DNA of 64,000 nucleotides from Flavobacterium noncentrifugens (GTDB lineage Bacteria; Bacteroidota; Bacteroidia; Flavobacteriales; Flavobacteriaceae), in the NCBI RefSeq assembly GCF_900100375.1, contig NZ_FNEZ01000002.1, positions 186,001 to 250,000 of the forward strand, given 5' to 3'. The notes under the pieces were generated by a model. It saw only the letters and a list, made by a program, of their open reading frames with translations. It searched no databases and had not been told where the DNA came from. This document shows, one piece after another, positions 1 through 9,498 of this stretch. A program made the translations under genes and the position numbers. The stretch's first letter is position 1. Every line of letters begins with the position of its first letter.

Positions 1-20
1 TAATTTGTTACGTATACTAA
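1..20 (+). CDS. rpsH: 30S ribosomal protein S8, last five codons (partial)
   Basis: Reading in the frame that ends at the TAA at 18-20 gives Ile-Cys-Tyr-Val-Tyr-stop. This resembles the conserved S8 C-terminus, which ends in a Cys-Tyr-Val type motif. S8 is the gene expected directly before L6 in this operon, and the 14-base gap to rplF fits the tight spacing of its neighbours. The identification rests on five codons plus position. Confidence 0.68.
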
Positions 21-34
21 TAAACTATTAAGAG

Positions 35-577
35 ATGTCAAGAATAGGAAAAAATCCCGTAACAATACTTGAAGGCGTAACTGTTTCAGTTGCCGACAAT
101 TTGATTACAGTAAAAGGAAAATTAGGTCAGCTTACTCAGGAATATTCTGATGTAACTGTGACGGTTGATGGAAATCAGGTTCAGGTGGAAAGATCTTCGG
201 ATCATAAAGACCAAAGAGCAAAACACGGTTTATACAGGTCTTTGATCAACAACATGATCGTAGGGGTGTCAACAGGTTTTACTAAAGAACTTGAATTGGT
301 TGGAGTAGGTTACAGAGCTTCAAACCAAGGTCAGAAATTAGATTTGGCTCTTGGGTTTTCTCACAATATTGTTTTAGAAGTGGCTCCGGAAGTAGTTCTG
401 GAAACGATTTCTGAAAAAGGTAAGAATCCAATCGTGAAATTAACATCATTTGACAAACAACTTTTAGGAGCTGTTGCTGCGAAAATCAGAGGTTTCCGCA
501 GACCAGAACCATACAAAGGAAAAGGTGTTAAATTCGTAGGAGAAGTATTAAGAAGAAAAGCCGGTAAATCCGCTTAA
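35..577 (+). CDS. rplF: 50S ribosomal protein L6
   Basis: L6 binds 23S rRNA near the factor-binding centre of the large subunit. The 180-residue product begins MSRIGKNPV and carries the L6 signature near its end ([16 protein letters not shown], about residues 151-166), followed by a basic tail. Length is normal for bacterial L6 (about 175-180). It lies 14 bases after the S8 stop and 14 bases before rplR, so it is co-transcribed with the ribosomal operon. No Shine-Dalgarno sequence precedes the ATG, as is usual in this phylum. Confidence 0.98.
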   Translation: MSRIGKNPVTILEGVTVSVADNLITVKGKLGQLTQEYSDVTVTVDGNQVQVERSSDHKDQRAKHGLYRSLINNMIVGVSTGFTKELELVGVGYRASNQGQKLDLALGFSHNIVLEVAPEVVLETISEKGKNPIVKLTSFDKQLLGAVAAKIRGFRRPEPYKGKGVKFVGEVLRRKAGKSA

Positions 578-591
578 AAAATAGTAAGATT

Positions 592-942
592 ATGTCATTA
601 ACAAAATCTGAGAGAAGACAGAGAATTAAATTCAGAATCAGAAAGATCGTTAGCGGAACTGCTGCTAAACCAAGACTTTCTGTTTTTAGAAGTAATAAAG
701 AGATCTACGCACAACTAATTGATGATGTGAATGGAGTAACTTTATTAGCTGCATCTTCGAGAGAAAAAGAAGTAAGTAAAGGTACTAATGTAGAAACAGC
801 AACTGCAGTTGGAAAACTGATCGCTGAAAAAGCATTAAAAGCCGGTTTGGAAGCAGTAACCTTCGACAGAGGCGGTTACTTATACCACGGCCGTATTCAA
901 TCATTAGCAGAAGGCGCGAGAGCGGCTGGGCTTAAATTCTAA
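592..942 (+). CDS. rplR: 50S ribosomal protein L18
   Basis: L18 attaches 5S rRNA to the large subunit. The 116-residue protein has a very basic N-terminus ([16 protein letters not shown]) and the conserved C-terminal [26 protein letters not shown], split here as [12 protein letters not shown] (about 91-102) and AEGAREAGL-like AEGARAAGL. Length is standard. It sits between rplF and rpsE in the canonical spc order, with only four bases to rpsE, consistent with one polycistronic message. Confidence 0.98.
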   Translation: MSLTKSERRQRIKFRIRKIVSGTAAKPRLSVFRSNKEIYAQLIDDVNGVTLLAASSREKEVSKGTNVETATAVGKLIAEKALKAGLEAVTFDRGGYLYHGRIQSLAEGARAAGLKF

Positions 943-946
943 TAAT

Positions 947-1474
947 ATGTCTAATAGTAAATACAAAAACGTAGAGTTGGTAAAGCCTAGTGGTCTTGAA
1001 TTAAAAGACCGTCTGGTAAGTGTCAATCGTGTTACTAAAGTTACAAAAGGTGGTAGAGCTTTCGGTTTTTCTGCAATTGTAGTCGTAGGTGATGAAAATG
1101 GAGTAGTGGGTCACGGTTTAGGGAAATCTAAAGACGTTTCTGAAGCAATCGCAAAAGCGGTGGAAGATGCCAAGAAAAATCTTGTAAAGATTCCTTTGAG
1201 CGGACAATCTGTTCCTCACGAACAAAAAGGAAAATTTGGTGGTGCACGTGTATTCTTAATTCCTGCGTCTCATGGTACAGGAGTTATCGCTGGTGGAGCT
1301 GTTCGTTCGGTTCTTGAATCAGTAGGAATTCACGACGTATTGTCAAAATCACAAGGATCGTCTAACCCTCACAACGTGGTAAAAGCAACTTTCGATGCTT
1401 TGCTGCAAATGAGAAGCGCTTATACTGTTGCAAAACAAAGAGGTGTTTCTTTAGAGAAAGTTTTTAAAGGTTAA
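947..1474 (+). CDS. rpsE: 30S ribosomal protein S5
   Basis: S5 is a small-subunit protein near the mRNA entry tunnel that contributes to decoding accuracy. The 175-residue product shows the N-terminal double-stranded-RNA-binding fold with [15 protein letters not shown] (about 36-50) and the C-terminal segment [19 protein letters not shown] with [13 protein letters not shown] (about 95-130). The start follows the L18 stop by four bases and rpmD starts 12 bases after its stop. Confidence 0.98.
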   Translation: MSNSKYKNVELVKPSGLELKDRLVSVNRVTKVTKGGRAFGFSAIVVVGDENGVVGHGLGKSKDVSEAIAKAVEDAKKNLVKIPLSGQSVPHEQKGKFGGARVFLIPASHGTGVIAGGAVRSVLESVGIHDVLSKSQGSSNPHNVVKATFDALLQMRSAYTVAKQRGVSLEKVFKG

Positions 1475-1486
1475 TAACAGGAAATT

Positions 1487-1669
1487 ATGGCTAAATTATT
1501 AGTAAAACAAGTAAGAAGCAAAATCAACTGTCCGCTTACACAAAAAAGAGGACTTGAAGCTTTAGGTCTCCGTAAAATGGGACAAGTTGTCGAGCATGAG
1601 TCAAATCCTGCTATCCTTGGGATGATAAACAAAGTTAAACACTTGGTTTCTGTAGAAGAAGCTAAATAA
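1487..1669 (+). CDS. rpmD: 50S ribosomal protein L30
   Basis: L30 is a small large-subunit protein of the spc operon. At 60 residues it matches the bacterial family length. The sequence contains the conserved [30 protein letters not shown] pattern, visible as [15 protein letters not shown] around residues 20-34. It lies between rpsE and rplO as in nearly all bacteria that keep L30. An overlapping minus-strand open frame in this place has no recognisable features. Confidence 0.97.
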   Translation: MAKLLVKQVRSKINCPLTQKRGLEALGLRKMGQVVEHESNPAILGMINKVKHLVSVEEAK

Positions 1670-1681
1670 CAAATACAAGTG

Positions 1682-2134
1682 ATGAATTTAAGTAACTTAC
1701 AACCTGCTGAAGGTTCTACGCACAATCAGAATAAAAGATTAGGCCGTGGTGAAGGTTCCGGTAAAGGTGGTACTTCTGCAAGAGGACACAAAGGAGCGAA
1801 ATCGCGTTCTGGTTATTCTAAAAAGATTGGTTTTGAAGGTGGGCAAATGCCGCTTCAAAGACGTGTGCCTAAGTTTGGTTTCACGAACATCAACCGTAAA
1901 GATTATGAAGGTGTTAACCTTGATACGCTTCAGTTGTTGGTGGATAACGGAATTGTAACGGATGCTGTCGATATGACAACTTACGTAGCAAACCGTTTGG
2001 CTACCAAAAATGAAATCGTTAAGATCTTAGGTCGTGGCGAATTGAAAGCAAAATTAAAGGTAACCGCTCACAAATTTACTGCGACTGCAAAAGCAGCTAT
2101 TGAAGCTGCCGGTGGAGAAGCTGTAACATTATAA
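1682..2134 (+). CDS. rplO: 50S ribosomal protein L15
   Basis: L15 is a late-assembly large-subunit protein. The 150-residue product has the typical MNLSNLQPAEGSTH start, then a Gly/Lys/Arg-rich extended N-terminus (GRGEGSGKGGTSARGHKG, about 22-39) that threads into 23S rRNA, then a globular C-terminal domain. A GTG at 1679 would add one residue, but the ATG at 1682 gives the family N-terminus and is preferred. It is followed 13 bases later by secY, the normal neighbour. Confidence 0.97.
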   Translation: MNLSNLQPAEGSTHNQNKRLGRGEGSGKGGTSARGHKGAKSRSGYSKKIGFEGGQMPLQRRVPKFGFTNINRKDYEGVNLDTLQLLVDNGIVTDAVDMTTYVANRLATKNEIVKILGRGELKAKLKVTAHKFTATAKAAIEAAGGEAVTL

Positions 2135-2147
2135 TTTTTCTATTAAG

Positions 2148-3494
2148 ATGAAGAAATTTTTTGAATCATTAGCTAATGTTTGGAAAATCGAGGAATTAAA
2201 AAACCGCATTACGTTCACGTTATTGCTTCTTTTGGTTTACCGATTCGGTGCACACGTAACCCTTCCGGGAATCGATGCAACGCAGTTAGCAAGTTTAGCG
2301 GGTCAGACTAAAAACGGTATTGGCTCGATCCTGGATATGTTTACAGGTGGATCTTTTTCAAAAGCTTCTGTTTTTGCTTTGGGTATTATGCCTTACATCT
2401 CGGCTTCGATTGTGGTTCAGTTGATGGGAATTGCGATTCCTTACCTTCAGAAACTGCAAAAAGATGGAGAAAGCGGCAGAAAGAAAATCAACCAGATTAC
2501 ACGTTGGTTGACCATTGCAATCACATTGGTACAAGGTCCTGGTTACATCTACAACTTGTACAGAACATTGCCAAACAGTGCTTTCCTCTTAGGATTTGAT
2601 TCTTTCTCATTCTTGTTTTCTTCTGTAGTGATTCTCGTTACAGGTACCATTTTCGCAATGTGGCTTGGAGAGAAAATCACTGACAAAGGGATTGGAAACG
2701 GAATCTCACTTTTAATTATGGTGGGAATCCTTGCAAGACTACCTCAGGCTTTCATTCAGGAATTTACAACAAGGGTTACAAATAATAACGGTGGGCCAAT
2801 GTTATTGGTGATCGAGATCATTATCTGGCTTTTGGTGATTATTGCTTGTGTGTTGCTTGTTATGGCGGTAAGAAAAATCCCGGTACAGTACGCCCGTCGT
2901 ACGACTACAGGTGATTTCGAACAGGACGCATTCGGAGGAAACAGACAGTGGATTCCGTTGAAGCTTAACGCTTCTGGGGTAATGCCGATCATCTTTGCCC
3001 AGGCAATCATGTTCATTCCTGCTGCACTCGCCGGTTTGTCACAATCTGAAGCATCACAAACGATCGCAGGCGCTTTTAGCAATATGTTTGGATTCTGGTA
3101 TAACTTTGTATTCGCTACTTTAATCGTAGTGTTTACATTCTTCTATACCGCAATTACGGTTCCAACCAACAAAATGGCCGATGATCTCAAAAGAAGCGGT
3201 GGTTTCATCCCGGGCATCCGTCCAGGAGTAGAAACTTCTGACTACCTTGACAAAGTGATGTCTTTAATTACTTTCCCTGGTTCCTTATTTCTTGCGCTAA
3301 TCGCTGTGTTCCCGGCAATTGTTGTAAGTGTTATGGATGTTCAGCAATCATGGGCAATGTTTTTTGGTGGTACGTCGTTGATCATTATGGTAGGTGTCGC
3401 TATCGATACCATCCAGCAAATCAATTCTTACTTATTAAACAAACATTACGACGGTTTGATGAAAAGTGGTAAAAACAGAAAAGCAGTAGCTTAA
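2148..3494 (+). CDS. secY: Protein translocase subunit SecY
   Basis: SecY is the channel of the Sec translocon in the inner membrane. The 448-residue protein has about ten hydrophobic segments. Family motifs include [18 protein letters not shown] (about 76-93), the cytosolic loop [13 protein letters not shown] (about 245-257) and the ribosome-contacting loop [18 protein letters not shown] segment [14 protein letters not shown] (about 348-361). Its place between rplO and infA is canonical. The export of the many signal-peptide proteins in this window would pass through it. Confidence 0.98.
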   Translation: MKKFFESLANVWKIEELKNRITFTLLLLLVYRFGAHVTLPGIDATQLASLAGQTKNGIGSILDMFTGGSFSKASVFALGIMPYISASIVVQLMGIAIPYLQKLQKDGESGRKKINQITRWLTIAITLVQGPGYIYNLYRTLPNSAFLLGFDSFSFLFSSVVILVTGTIFAMWLGEKITDKGIGNGISLLIMVGILARLPQAFIQEFTTRVTNNNGGPMLLVIEIIIWLLVIIACVLLVMAVRKIPVQYARRTTTGDFEQDAFGGNRQWIPLKLNASGVMPIIFAQAIMFIPAALAGLSQSEASQTIAGAFSNMFGFWYNFVFATLIVVFTFFYTAITVPTNKMADDLKRSGGFIPGIRPGVETSDYLDKVMSLITFPGSLFLALIAVFPAIVVSVMDVQQSWAMFFGGTSLIIMVGVAIDTIQQINSYLLNKHYDGLMKSGKNRKAVA

Positions 3495-3498
3495 TTTT

Positions 3499-3714
3499 AT
3501 GGCTAAACAATCAGCAATAGAACAAGACGGATCGATCATTGAGGCATTGTCCAATGCGATGTTCCGAGTAGAATTAGAAAACGGACATATAGTAATTGCC
3601 CACATTTCAGGAAAGATGCGTATGCATTACATCAAATTATTACCTGGTGATAAAGTGAAACTGGAAATGAGCCCTTACGATCTGTCAAAAGCAAGAATTA
3701 CTTATAGATATTAA
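3499..3714 (+). CDS. infA: Translation initiation factor IF-1
   Basis: IF-1 blocks the ribosomal A site during initiation. The 71-residue protein is a single OB fold with the family motifs [27 protein letters not shown] and [10 protein letters not shown]. It begins four bases after the secY stop. Its length (71-72) is exact for the family. Location between secY and rpmJ is the standard order. Confidence 0.98.
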   Translation: MAKQSAIEQDGSIIEALSNAMFRVELENGHIVIAHISGKMRMHYIKLLPGDKVKLEMSPYDLSKARITYRY

Positions 3715-3725
3715 TAAATACTAAG

Positions 3726-3842
3726 ATGAAAGTAAGAGCATCAGTTAAGAAAAGAAGTGCCGAGTGCAAGATTGTACGCAGAAAAGGCAGATTATACGTA
3801 ATCAACAAAAAGAATCCTAGATTTAAACAAAGACAAGGATAA
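3726..3842 (+). CDS. rpmJ: 50S ribosomal protein L36, zinc-ligand-poor form
   Basis: The 38-codon frame reads [20 protein letters not shown] and continues to the invariant C-terminal KQRQG. L36 is the smallest large-subunit protein and it lies, as expected, between infA and rpsM, with two bases to the next ATG. Of the four zinc ligands of the classical form (Cys-Cys-Cys-His) only Cys14 remains; the others are replaced, including Asn and Phe in the second half. This is the zinc-independent type, which needs no zinc-responsive paralogue to replace it. Confidence 0.95.
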   Translation: MKVRASVKKRSAECKIVRRKGRLYVINKKNPRFKQRQG

Positions 3843-3844
3843 TT

Positions 3845-4219
3845 ATGGCAAGAATAGCAGGGGTAGATATCCCAAAAAACAAAAGAGGAGTTATCGCTTT
3901 AACATACATCTTCGGAGTAGGTAGAAGCAGAGCTGTAGAAGTATTGGCAAAAGCCGGTGTAAGCGAAGATATCAAAGTTCAGGATTGGAATGATGACCAG
4001 ATCGGAGCAATCCGTGAGGCCGTTTCATTTTACAAAATTGAAGGTGAGTTGCGTTCAGAAGTTTCATTGAACATCAAACGTTTAATGGACATCGGATGTT
4101 ACAGAGGAATCCGTCACAGATCTGGTCTTCCGTTAAGAGGACAAAGAACGAAAAACAATTCCAGAACAAGAAAAGGTAAACGCAAAACTGTTGCTAACAA
4201 GAAAAAAGCAACTAAATAA
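3845..4219 (+). CDS. rpsM: 30S ribosomal protein S13
   Basis: S13 sits in the small-subunit head and contacts tRNA and the L5 bridge. The 124-residue product begins [20 protein letters not shown], has the [20 protein letters not shown] block (residues about 87-106, here [17 protein letters not shown]) and ends in a lysine-rich tail. Length is normal. It follows rpmJ by two bases and precedes rpsK by eight. Confidence 0.98.
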   Translation: MARIAGVDIPKNKRGVIALTYIFGVGRSRAVEVLAKAGVSEDIKVQDWNDDQIGAIREAVSFYKIEGELRSEVSLNIKRLMDIGCYRGIRHRSGLPLRGQRTKNNSRTRKGKRKTVANKKKATK

Positions 4220-4227
4220 TAAATAAT

Positions 4228-4611
4228 ATGGCTAAAGCAACAGCAAAAAAACGTAAAGTTATCGTTGAATCAACGGGTGAAGCTCATATTAGTGCGACTT
4301 TCAATAACATCATCATTTCTTTGACTAACAAAAAAGGTGAAGTTATTTCTTGGTCTTCAGCAGGTAAAATGGGTTTCAGAGGTTCTAAAAAGAACACTCC
4401 GTATGCAGCTCAAATGGCAGCAGAAGATTGCAGTAAAGTAGCGTTAGAGGCTGGACTGAAAAAAGTGAAAGTTTATGTAAAAGGACCAGGAAACGGACGT
4501 GAGTCTGCCATCCGTTCGGTACATAACTCAGGAATTGAAGTAACAGAGATCATCGACGTTACCCCAATGCCGCACAATGGATGTCGTCCTCCAAAAAGAC
4601 GTAGAGTTTAA
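4228..4611 (+). CDS. rpsK: 30S ribosomal protein S11
   Basis: S11 forms part of the small-subunit platform near the Shine-Dalgarno cleft. The 127-residue protein has the family segments [20 protein letters not shown] (about 25-44), [13 protein letters not shown] (about 90-102) and [18 protein letters not shown] at the C-terminus. Gene order rpsM-rpsK-rpsD-rpoA is conserved. The 90-base gap to rpsD is longer than other gaps in the operon and shows no clear promoter or hairpin. Confidence 0.98.
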   Translation: MAKATAKKRKVIVESTGEAHISATFNNIIISLTNKKGEVISWSSAGKMGFRGSKKNTPYAAQMAAEDCSKVALEAGLKKVKVYVKGPGNGRESAIRSVHNSGIEVTEIIDVTPMPHNGCRPPKRRRV

Positions 4612-4701
4612 TTTTACAATAAGTAAGTATAACCCGGGACAGACCCAGATTGTCGAAGGATTTGACCTGAATTCACAATCTCTGACCCAAAACAATTTAA
4701 A

Positions 4702-5307
4702 ATGGCAAGATATACTGGTCCAAGTACAAGAATCGCCCGTAAATTCGGTGAAGCGATCTTCGGAGATGACAAATCTTTCGATAAAAGAAATTACCCACCT
4801 GGACAACACGGACAGGCGAAAAAAAGAGGTAAAAAATCAGAATACGCTGTCCAGCTAATGGAAAAGCAAAAAGCGAAATACACTTACGGAATCCTTGAAA
4901 AACAATTCCGTGGGCTATTCGAAAAAGCATCTGCTGCACGTGGAGTAACTGGTGAAGTTTTGATCCAGTTGTGTGAGGCAAGATTAGACAACGTGGTTTA
5001 CAGAATGGGTATTGCACCTACTCGTAGAGCAGCGCGTCAAATCGTTTCTCACCGTCACATTACAGTAAATGGAGAGTTGGTAAACATTCCATCTTACCAT
5101 TTAAAAGCCGGCGACAAAGTGGCTGTTCGTGAAAAATCTAAATCAGTGGAAGCTATTGAGCGTTCACTATCTAATTCAAGTCATGTTTATGAGTGGATTA
5201 CATGGAACAATGACCTTAAAGAAGGTACATTCGTTTCTGTTCCTGCAAGATTGCAGATCCCGGAAAACATCAAAGAACAACTTATCGTCGAATTGTACAA
5301 CAAATAA
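4702..5307 (+). CDS. rpsD: 30S ribosomal protein S4
   Basis: S4 is a primary 16S rRNA-binding protein that nucleates small-subunit assembly and, in many bacteria, represses its own operon. The 201-residue product starts [20 protein letters not shown] and has the NYPPGQHG motif (about 31-38) without the four-cysteine zinc knuckle seen in some species. The S4 RNA-binding domain [13 protein letters not shown]...[17 protein letters not shown] lies at about 93-122. The 90-base upstream gap could hold a translational control site, but none is evident by eye. Confidence 0.98.
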   Translation: MARYTGPSTRIARKFGEAIFGDDKSFDKRNYPPGQHGQAKKRGKKSEYAVQLMEKQKAKYTYGILEKQFRGLFEKASAARGVTGEVLIQLCEARLDNVVYRMGIAPTRRAARQIVSHRHITVNGELVNIPSYHLKAGDKVAVREKSKSVEAIERSLSNSSHVYEWITWNNDLKEGTFVSVPARLQIPENIKEQLIVELYNK

Positions 5308-5327
5308 TAATTGACTTAGTCGAAATT

Positions 5328-6320
5328 ATGGCAATATTTAATTTTCAGAAGCCCGATAAAGTTATCATGATCGATTCAACAGATTTTGAAGGGAAATTCG
5401 AATTTCGCCCTTTAGAACCTGGCTACGGATTGACCGTTGGTAATGCACTTAGAAGAGTTTTGCTTTCCGCTTTAGAAGGATATGCAATTACGTCTGTCAG
5501 AATTGAAGGTGTAGACCACGAATTTTCTACTATTTCAGGTGTTGTTGAAGACGTTACAGAAATCATCCTTAATTTGAAACAAGTCCGTTTCAAACGCCAG
5601 ATTGAAGACGTTGATAACGAATCAGTTACGATTTCTGTTACTGGTAAAGACCAATTGACTGCAGGTGATTTTCAAAAATTTATTTCAGGTTTCCAGGTGT
5701 TAAACCCAGAATTGGTAATCTGTAATTTAGATCCGAAAATCAAACTGAACTTCGAATTAACTATCGAAAAAGGTCGTGGGTATGTGCCTGCAGAAGAGAA
5801 TAAAAAACAAAATGCCGCTATCGGAACGATCTTTACGGATTCTATTTTCACACCAGTGAAAAACGTGAAATACGCGATCGAAAACTTCCGTGTAGAGCAG
5901 AAAACAGATTACGAAAAATTAGTTTTCGAAATCAAGACAGATGGTTCTATCAACCCTAAAGACGCTTTAACCGAAGCTGCAAAAGTTTTGATCCACCACT
6001 TCATGTTATTCTCTGACGAAAGAATCACGCTTGAGGCTGACGAAATCGCTCAAACAGAATCTTATGACGAAGAGTCATTGCACATGAGACAATTGCTTAA
6101 AACCAAACTTGTCGATATGGACCTTTCTGTAAGAGCATTAAATTGTTTGAAAGCGGCAGAAGTTGATACCCTTGGTGATTTAGTATCATTCAATAAAAAT
6201 GACCTGATGAAGTTCCGTAACTTCGGTAAGAAATCTTTAACTGAACTTGACGAACTCGTTGCAGTAAAGAACCTGACTTTCGGAATGGACTTGGCAAAAT
6301 ACAAATTAGATAAAGAATAA
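5328..6320 (+). CDS. rpoA: DNA-directed RNA polymerase subunit alpha
   Basis: Alpha dimerises to seed RNA polymerase assembly. The 330-residue protein has the N-terminal assembly domain ([26 protein letters not shown], here [16 protein letters not shown] at about 32-47) and a C-terminal domain that contacts UP elements and activators. The latter includes [20 protein letters not shown] and FGKKSLTEL (about 264-305), with the conserved arginine before the NCL motif. It lies between rpsD and rplQ as usual. Confidence 0.98.
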   Translation: MAIFNFQKPDKVIMIDSTDFEGKFEFRPLEPGYGLTVGNALRRVLLSALEGYAITSVRIEGVDHEFSTISGVVEDVTEIILNLKQVRFKRQIEDVDNESVTISVTGKDQLTAGDFQKFISGFQVLNPELVICNLDPKIKLNFELTIEKGRGYVPAEENKKQNAAIGTIFTDSIFTPVKNVKYAIENFRVEQKTDYEKLVFEIKTDGSINPKDALTEAAKVLIHHFMLFSDERITLEADEIAQTESYDEESLHMRQLLKTKLVDMDLSVRALNCLKAAEVDTLGDLVSFNKNDLMKFRNFGKKSLTELDELVAVKNLTFGMDLAKYKLDKE

Positions 6321-6382
6321 ATTACTTCATATTTTGCGCTCCAGAGCGGATCGATGCAAGATGAAGTTAACAAATACACGTC

Positions 6383-6895
6383 ATGAGACACGGAAAAAAA
6401 TTCAACCACTTAAGCAGACAGAAAGGTCACAGAGCAGCAATGCTTGCGAATATGGCTTGTTCTCTAATCGAGCACAAACGCATCAACACTACTGTTGCTA
6501 AAGCAAAAGCACTTAAACAATTCGTTGAGCCGCTTATTACAAAATCAAAAGAAGATACAACCCATAACCGTCGTATCGTTTTCGCTTACCTTAGAAGCAA
6601 ATATGCAGTAACAGACTTGTTCCGTGATGTAGCAGCTAAAGTAGGAGATCGCCCGGGTGGTTACACACGTATCATCAAAGTGGGAAACCGTTTGGGAGAT
6701 AACGCTGACATGGCGATGATCGAGCTTGTAGATTTCAACGAATTGTACAACGGTGGCAAAAAAGAAGTGAAAAAAGCAAAAAGCCGTCGTGGTGGTAAAG
6801 CTACTAAAAAAGAAGCTGCTGTTGAAGCCGCTCCTGAAGCCAAAGCACCTGAAGCACCTGCTACAGAAACTGAAAACACCGAAGCAGCTGAATAA
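6383..6895 (+). CDS. rplQ: 50S ribosomal protein L17 with acidic/alanine-rich tail
   Basis: L17 is the last gene of the operon. The core (residues 1-127) begins [24 protein letters not shown] and carries [14 protein letters not shown] [11 protein letters not shown] and [19 protein letters not shown]. Beyond it is a 40-residue tail of Lys then Ala/Glu/Pro repeats ([20 protein letters not shown]), making 170 residues against about 120 in many bacteria. Such disordered tails on L17 are known in Bacteroidota. A strong terminator follows at 6921. Confidence 0.97.
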   Translation: MRHGKKFNHLSRQKGHRAAMLANMACSLIEHKRINTTVAKAKALKQFVEPLITKSKEDTTHNRRIVFAYLRSKYAVTDLFRDVAAKVGDRPGGYTRIIKVGNRLGDNADMAMIELVDFNELYNGGKKEVKKAKSRRGGKATKKEAAVEAAPEAKAPEAPATETENTEAAE

Positions 6896-6920
6896 TGAAA
6901 TTCACTATTCGATACAAATC

Positions 6921-6955
6921 AAGGATAAACTTTTAGTAGTTTATCCTTTTTTTTT
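6921..6955 (+). terminator. Rho-independent terminator of the ribosomal operon
   Basis: A perfect ten-base stem (AAGGATAAAC / GTTTATCCTT) with an eight-base loop is followed by nine T residues, 25 bases after the rplQ stop. This ends the ribosomal protein transcript. Confidence 0.9.
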
Positions 6956-6974
6956 GTCGTCCCAATGCTTCTTT

Positions 6975-7000
6975 GTCATTCCGAAACGAAGTGAGGAATC
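6975..7000. repeat. Short palindromic intergenic element (ATTCC...GGAAT)
   Basis: The segment has self-complementary ends ATTCC and GGAAT around a GAAACGAAGTGA core. Very similar CATTCCGA...GAGGAATC sequences are common as dispersed intergenic repeats in Bacteroidota genomes (recalled, not searched). There is one copy in this window. Confidence 0.45.
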
Positions 7001-7036
7001 AGAAGCACAAACAACAGCATCCAAAAGAAGCACTTG

Positions 7037-7103
7037 TCCCGCTTTTCGCTCTATCTTTTGTTCCATTGCATTGCACAAAAGGATGCCGCTGCAATCGGGG
7101 CTA
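7037..7103. repeat. Dispersed intergenic repeat, copy A
   Basis: Runs from TCCCGCTTTTCGCT to CTGCAATCGGGGCTA. A second copy with the same ends and a shared inner AAAAGGAT lies at 34352-34420. The inner part is an imperfect palindrome (ATCTTTTG ... CAAAAGGAT). Both copies are between genes, which points to a mobile or structural intergenic element rather than coding sequence. Confidence 0.75.
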
Positions 7104-7212
7104 AACCGGAACAGTTATTTCCACAATAAATTCAAGCGAGCTGCTTAATGACCTTAATGGTTCAAAAAAACCGAACTTGAAAACTTAAGTTTTAACTACA
7201 ACAAAAAACAAC

Positions 7213-7220
7213 TAAATTTG
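7213..7220 (+). promoter_or_regulatory. Probable -7 box for carA
   Basis: TAAATTTG matches the Bacteroidota -7 consensus TAnnTTTG and lies 36 bases before the carA ATG. No clear TTG -33 box is present at 19-21 bases upstream, so the call rests on the -7 box and position. Confidence 0.55.
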
Positions 7221-7255
7221 CACCCAACAACTAAGCATAACTACGCACACCAAAA

Positions 7256-8359
7256 ATGAAACACACCACACGACAAAAAGCCATTTTATTACTCAGCGAC
7301 GGCACCATTTTCTACGGCAAATCCATCGGAATATCCGGAACCACTTTCGGCGAAGTCTGCTTCAACACCGGAATGACCGGCTACCAGGAAATCTTTACCG
7401 ATCCATCTTATTTCGGCCAGATCATGGTGGCCACAAACGCCCACATCGGCAATTACGGCGTCAACGACCAGGACATCGAAGCCGACAAGATCATGATCTC
7501 TGGACTCGTCTGCAAGAATTTCAGCTTCAACCATTCGAGAGCGAATTCGTCAGAAAACCTCGAGGATTATTTCCGAAAGCAAAATTTAATCTGCATCTCA
7601 GACGTTGATACGCGCGCCCTCGTAAGTTACATCCGTGACAACGGCGCGATGAATGCCATCATTTCCACAGACGGAAAATCCATAGAAGAATTAAAATCCG
7701 AACTTGCAAAAGTTCCCGACATGAAAGGTTTGGAACTGTCTTCGAAAGTATCCACCAAAGAGCCGTATTTCATCGGAGAAGCAAGCGCTACTTACAAAAT
7801 TGCAGCTTTAGACCTCGGCATCAAAAAAAACATTTTAAGAAACCTCGCCAAACGCGACTGCTACATCAAAGTATTTCCATACGACGCGACTTACGAAGAA
7901 ATGAAAACCTTCAATCCCGATGGTTTTTTCCTTTCAAACGGACCCGGCGATCCCGAGCCGCTTTTGGTCGCGCAGGAAACGGCCAAAAAAATATTGGAAA
8001 ATAACGATCCGGTTTTTGGAATTTGTCTCGGCCATCAGATTATCGGCCTCGCCAACGGGATTTCGACTTATAAAATGTTCAACGGACACCGCGGCATCAA
8101 CCATCCCGTAAAAAATGTTTTGACAGGCGAAGGCGAAATCACGTCCCAAAACCACGGGTTTGCCGTCAACAAAGAAGAACTCATGGCGCATCCCGATTTC
8201 GAGATCACGCACCTGCACATCAACGACGAAACGGTCGCTGGCATGCGCATGAAATCCAAAAACTGCTTTTCGGTGCAATACCATCCCGAAGCCAGTCCGG
8301 GCCCGCACGATTCGACTTATTTGTTCGACCAATTCATAGAAAATATCAAATCAAAATGA
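7256..8359 (+). CDS. carA: Carbamoyl-phosphate synthase small (glutaminase) chain
   Basis: CarA hydrolyses glutamine and passes ammonia to CarB to make carbamoyl phosphate for pyrimidine and arginine synthesis. The 367-residue protein has the CarA N-terminal domain (GTTFGEVCFNTGMTGYQEIFTDPSYFGQ split at about 29-50) and a class I glutamine amidotransferase domain. Its nucleophile is in FGICLGHQI (Cys about 257), and the His/Glu pair is in YHPEASPGP (about 343-345). No carB follows; it must be elsewhere, as is common in flavobacteria. The gene has its own promoter and a bidirectional terminator. Confidence 0.97.
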   Translation: MKHTTRQKAILLLSDGTIFYGKSIGISGTTFGEVCFNTGMTGYQEIFTDPSYFGQIMVATNAHIGNYGVNDQDIEADKIMISGLVCKNFSFNHSRANSSENLEDYFRKQNLICISDVDTRALVSYIRDNGAMNAIISTDGKSIEELKSELAKVPDMKGLELSSKVSTKEPYFIGEASATYKIAALDLGIKKNILRNLAKRDCYIKVFPYDATYEEMKTFNPDGFFLSNGPGDPEPLLVAQETAKKILENNDPVFGICLGHQIIGLANGISTYKMFNGHRGINHPVKNVLTGEGEITSQNHGFAVNKEELMAHPDFEITHLHINDETVAGMRMKSKNCFSVQYHPEASPGPHDSTYLFDQFIENIKSK

Positions 8360-8460
8360 CAATAATGTACTGTCTTTAAATAACGCGTAATCTTAAGTTT
8401 TTTTTTACACGGCAAGTAAAATTCTAAATCACACGCTATTTTAGGATAATGCTAAAAATA

Positions 8461-8496
8461 AAAAAGCCATAACAACCCTATCGTTATGGCTTTTTT
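8461..8496. terminator. Bidirectional terminator between carA and the kelch pseudogene
   Basis: A 12-13-base stem (AAAAAGCCATAAC / GTTATGGCTTTTT) with a nine-base loop is flanked by A and T runs on the two sides, so it can stop transcription from carA and from the convergent minus-strand gene. Confidence 0.88.
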
Positions 8497-8508
8497 AAAT
8501 TCAGGAGG

Positions 8509-9413
8509 TTAATGCACTATTATTTTTTTCGTTGCCATAACATCCTGATGATGCAACGAGCAATAATAAATGCCTTTTGGCAAACTGTCTTTTTCTATCA
8601 ATACATCCTGGATTTCTTTTCCAGAGGCAATGTCTGTCATTTGTTTTACGATCCGTCCGTGGTTGTGGCACAACCTAACCGTAATGTACTTGCCATAAAT
8701 CACTTTGAAGTCCTTCCACAATTGTTAGCCAAATTTTCACTTGTTGAAAGCGGTGCTGTATATTTCGGTCTGCGATAAATATCTGCTATCAAAACCGCTG
8801 CTGCAAATCAGCGACCATTCGCCATTGTTTTGCACACTGCCGCTGTTTCCCGTCAGCCAAGAAGTAGGCTTCGGAGGCAGCGTCTGCCAGCTGTCATGCG
8901 CACATCATAAAGATAACATTCATCAGAATGGGTTTCAAAAGTATTGTTGGTGCTTCCGCCGGTGATGTATATCAGGCTGTCCTGGTAGGCGACGGCTTTT
9001 GCATCAACAAGTGCAAACGGAAAATTTGCCGCCTGAGACCACGTATTTTCATTGATGCTGTATTTGTATACCGTTCGCAAGGCTGAACCCGGAGTAGTTC
9101 TCAGTCCGCCAATGACATACAGGCTGTCTTTTAAAATAGCGGTCGCTGCGCCCATTATTTCGTTGGGTGGCCGGGCCAGGCTTATCCAGCTGTCCGTGCT
9201 AATTTGGCAGCGCTGGTGCTTCGGCGGGATGTTCCCGTTGTTGTCGCCACCGGAAACGATAAATAGAAAGCCTTCGCCATTTTTTGAATATGAAGCTGTA
9301 TTTCCTGCGCGGATCGGAACCGGAATATCAGCTGCGGAATGCCAGTTTTGGCTATAACCTACAACGGTTGTGAATGCCAATACGGAGAATAATATTTTTT
9401 TCATGATTTTCAT
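8509..9413 (-). pseudogene. Broken kelch-repeat protein with T9SS sorting domain
   Basis: Reading leftward from 9413 there is a signal peptide (MKKILFSVLAFTTVVGYSQ) and kelch-type repeats (LYVIGGLRTTPGS; IYITGGSTNNTFETH). The frame then shifts near 8885: the coding sense continues in another frame with WQTLPPKPTSWLTG and stops at about 8728. A third segment (8721-8509) encodes a T9SS-type C-terminus, VRLCHNHGRIVKQMTD...LPKGIYYCSLHHQD. At least two lesions therefore break one gene of about 290 codons. Intact relatives would be secreted and attached outside by the type IX system. Sequencing error cannot be excluded, but two lesions argue for decay. Confidence 0.78.
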
Positions 9414-9498
9414 GGTTTGTGAGTAATCTGATTTTTTTTAACCAATAAAAGTTATCCAATAAGATTCAGCCTAAATTTCGATTGCTGCAAACAACCGC

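Larger units (their letters stand above)
6956..7255. other. Intergenic region with repeat fragments, no gene
   Basis: About 300 bases between the ribosomal terminator and carA hold no supported gene. They contain three repeat-like pieces: a short palindromic element at 6975-7000, a 67-base element at 7037-7103 that recurs at 34352-34420, and a short degenerate member of the ATTAAGG palindrome family at 7145-7163. The last 80 bases contain the probable carA promoter. Confidence 0.7.

Noticed and set aside
4577..4858. Plus-strand open frame of 93 codons across the rpsK-rpsD gap
   Set aside because: Overlaps both ribosomal genes in another frame; no family resemblance. The gap itself is short.
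7256..8359. carA without adjacent carB as a sign of gene loss
   Set aside because: Separation of carA and carB is common in flavobacteria, and the large chain may be elsewhere.
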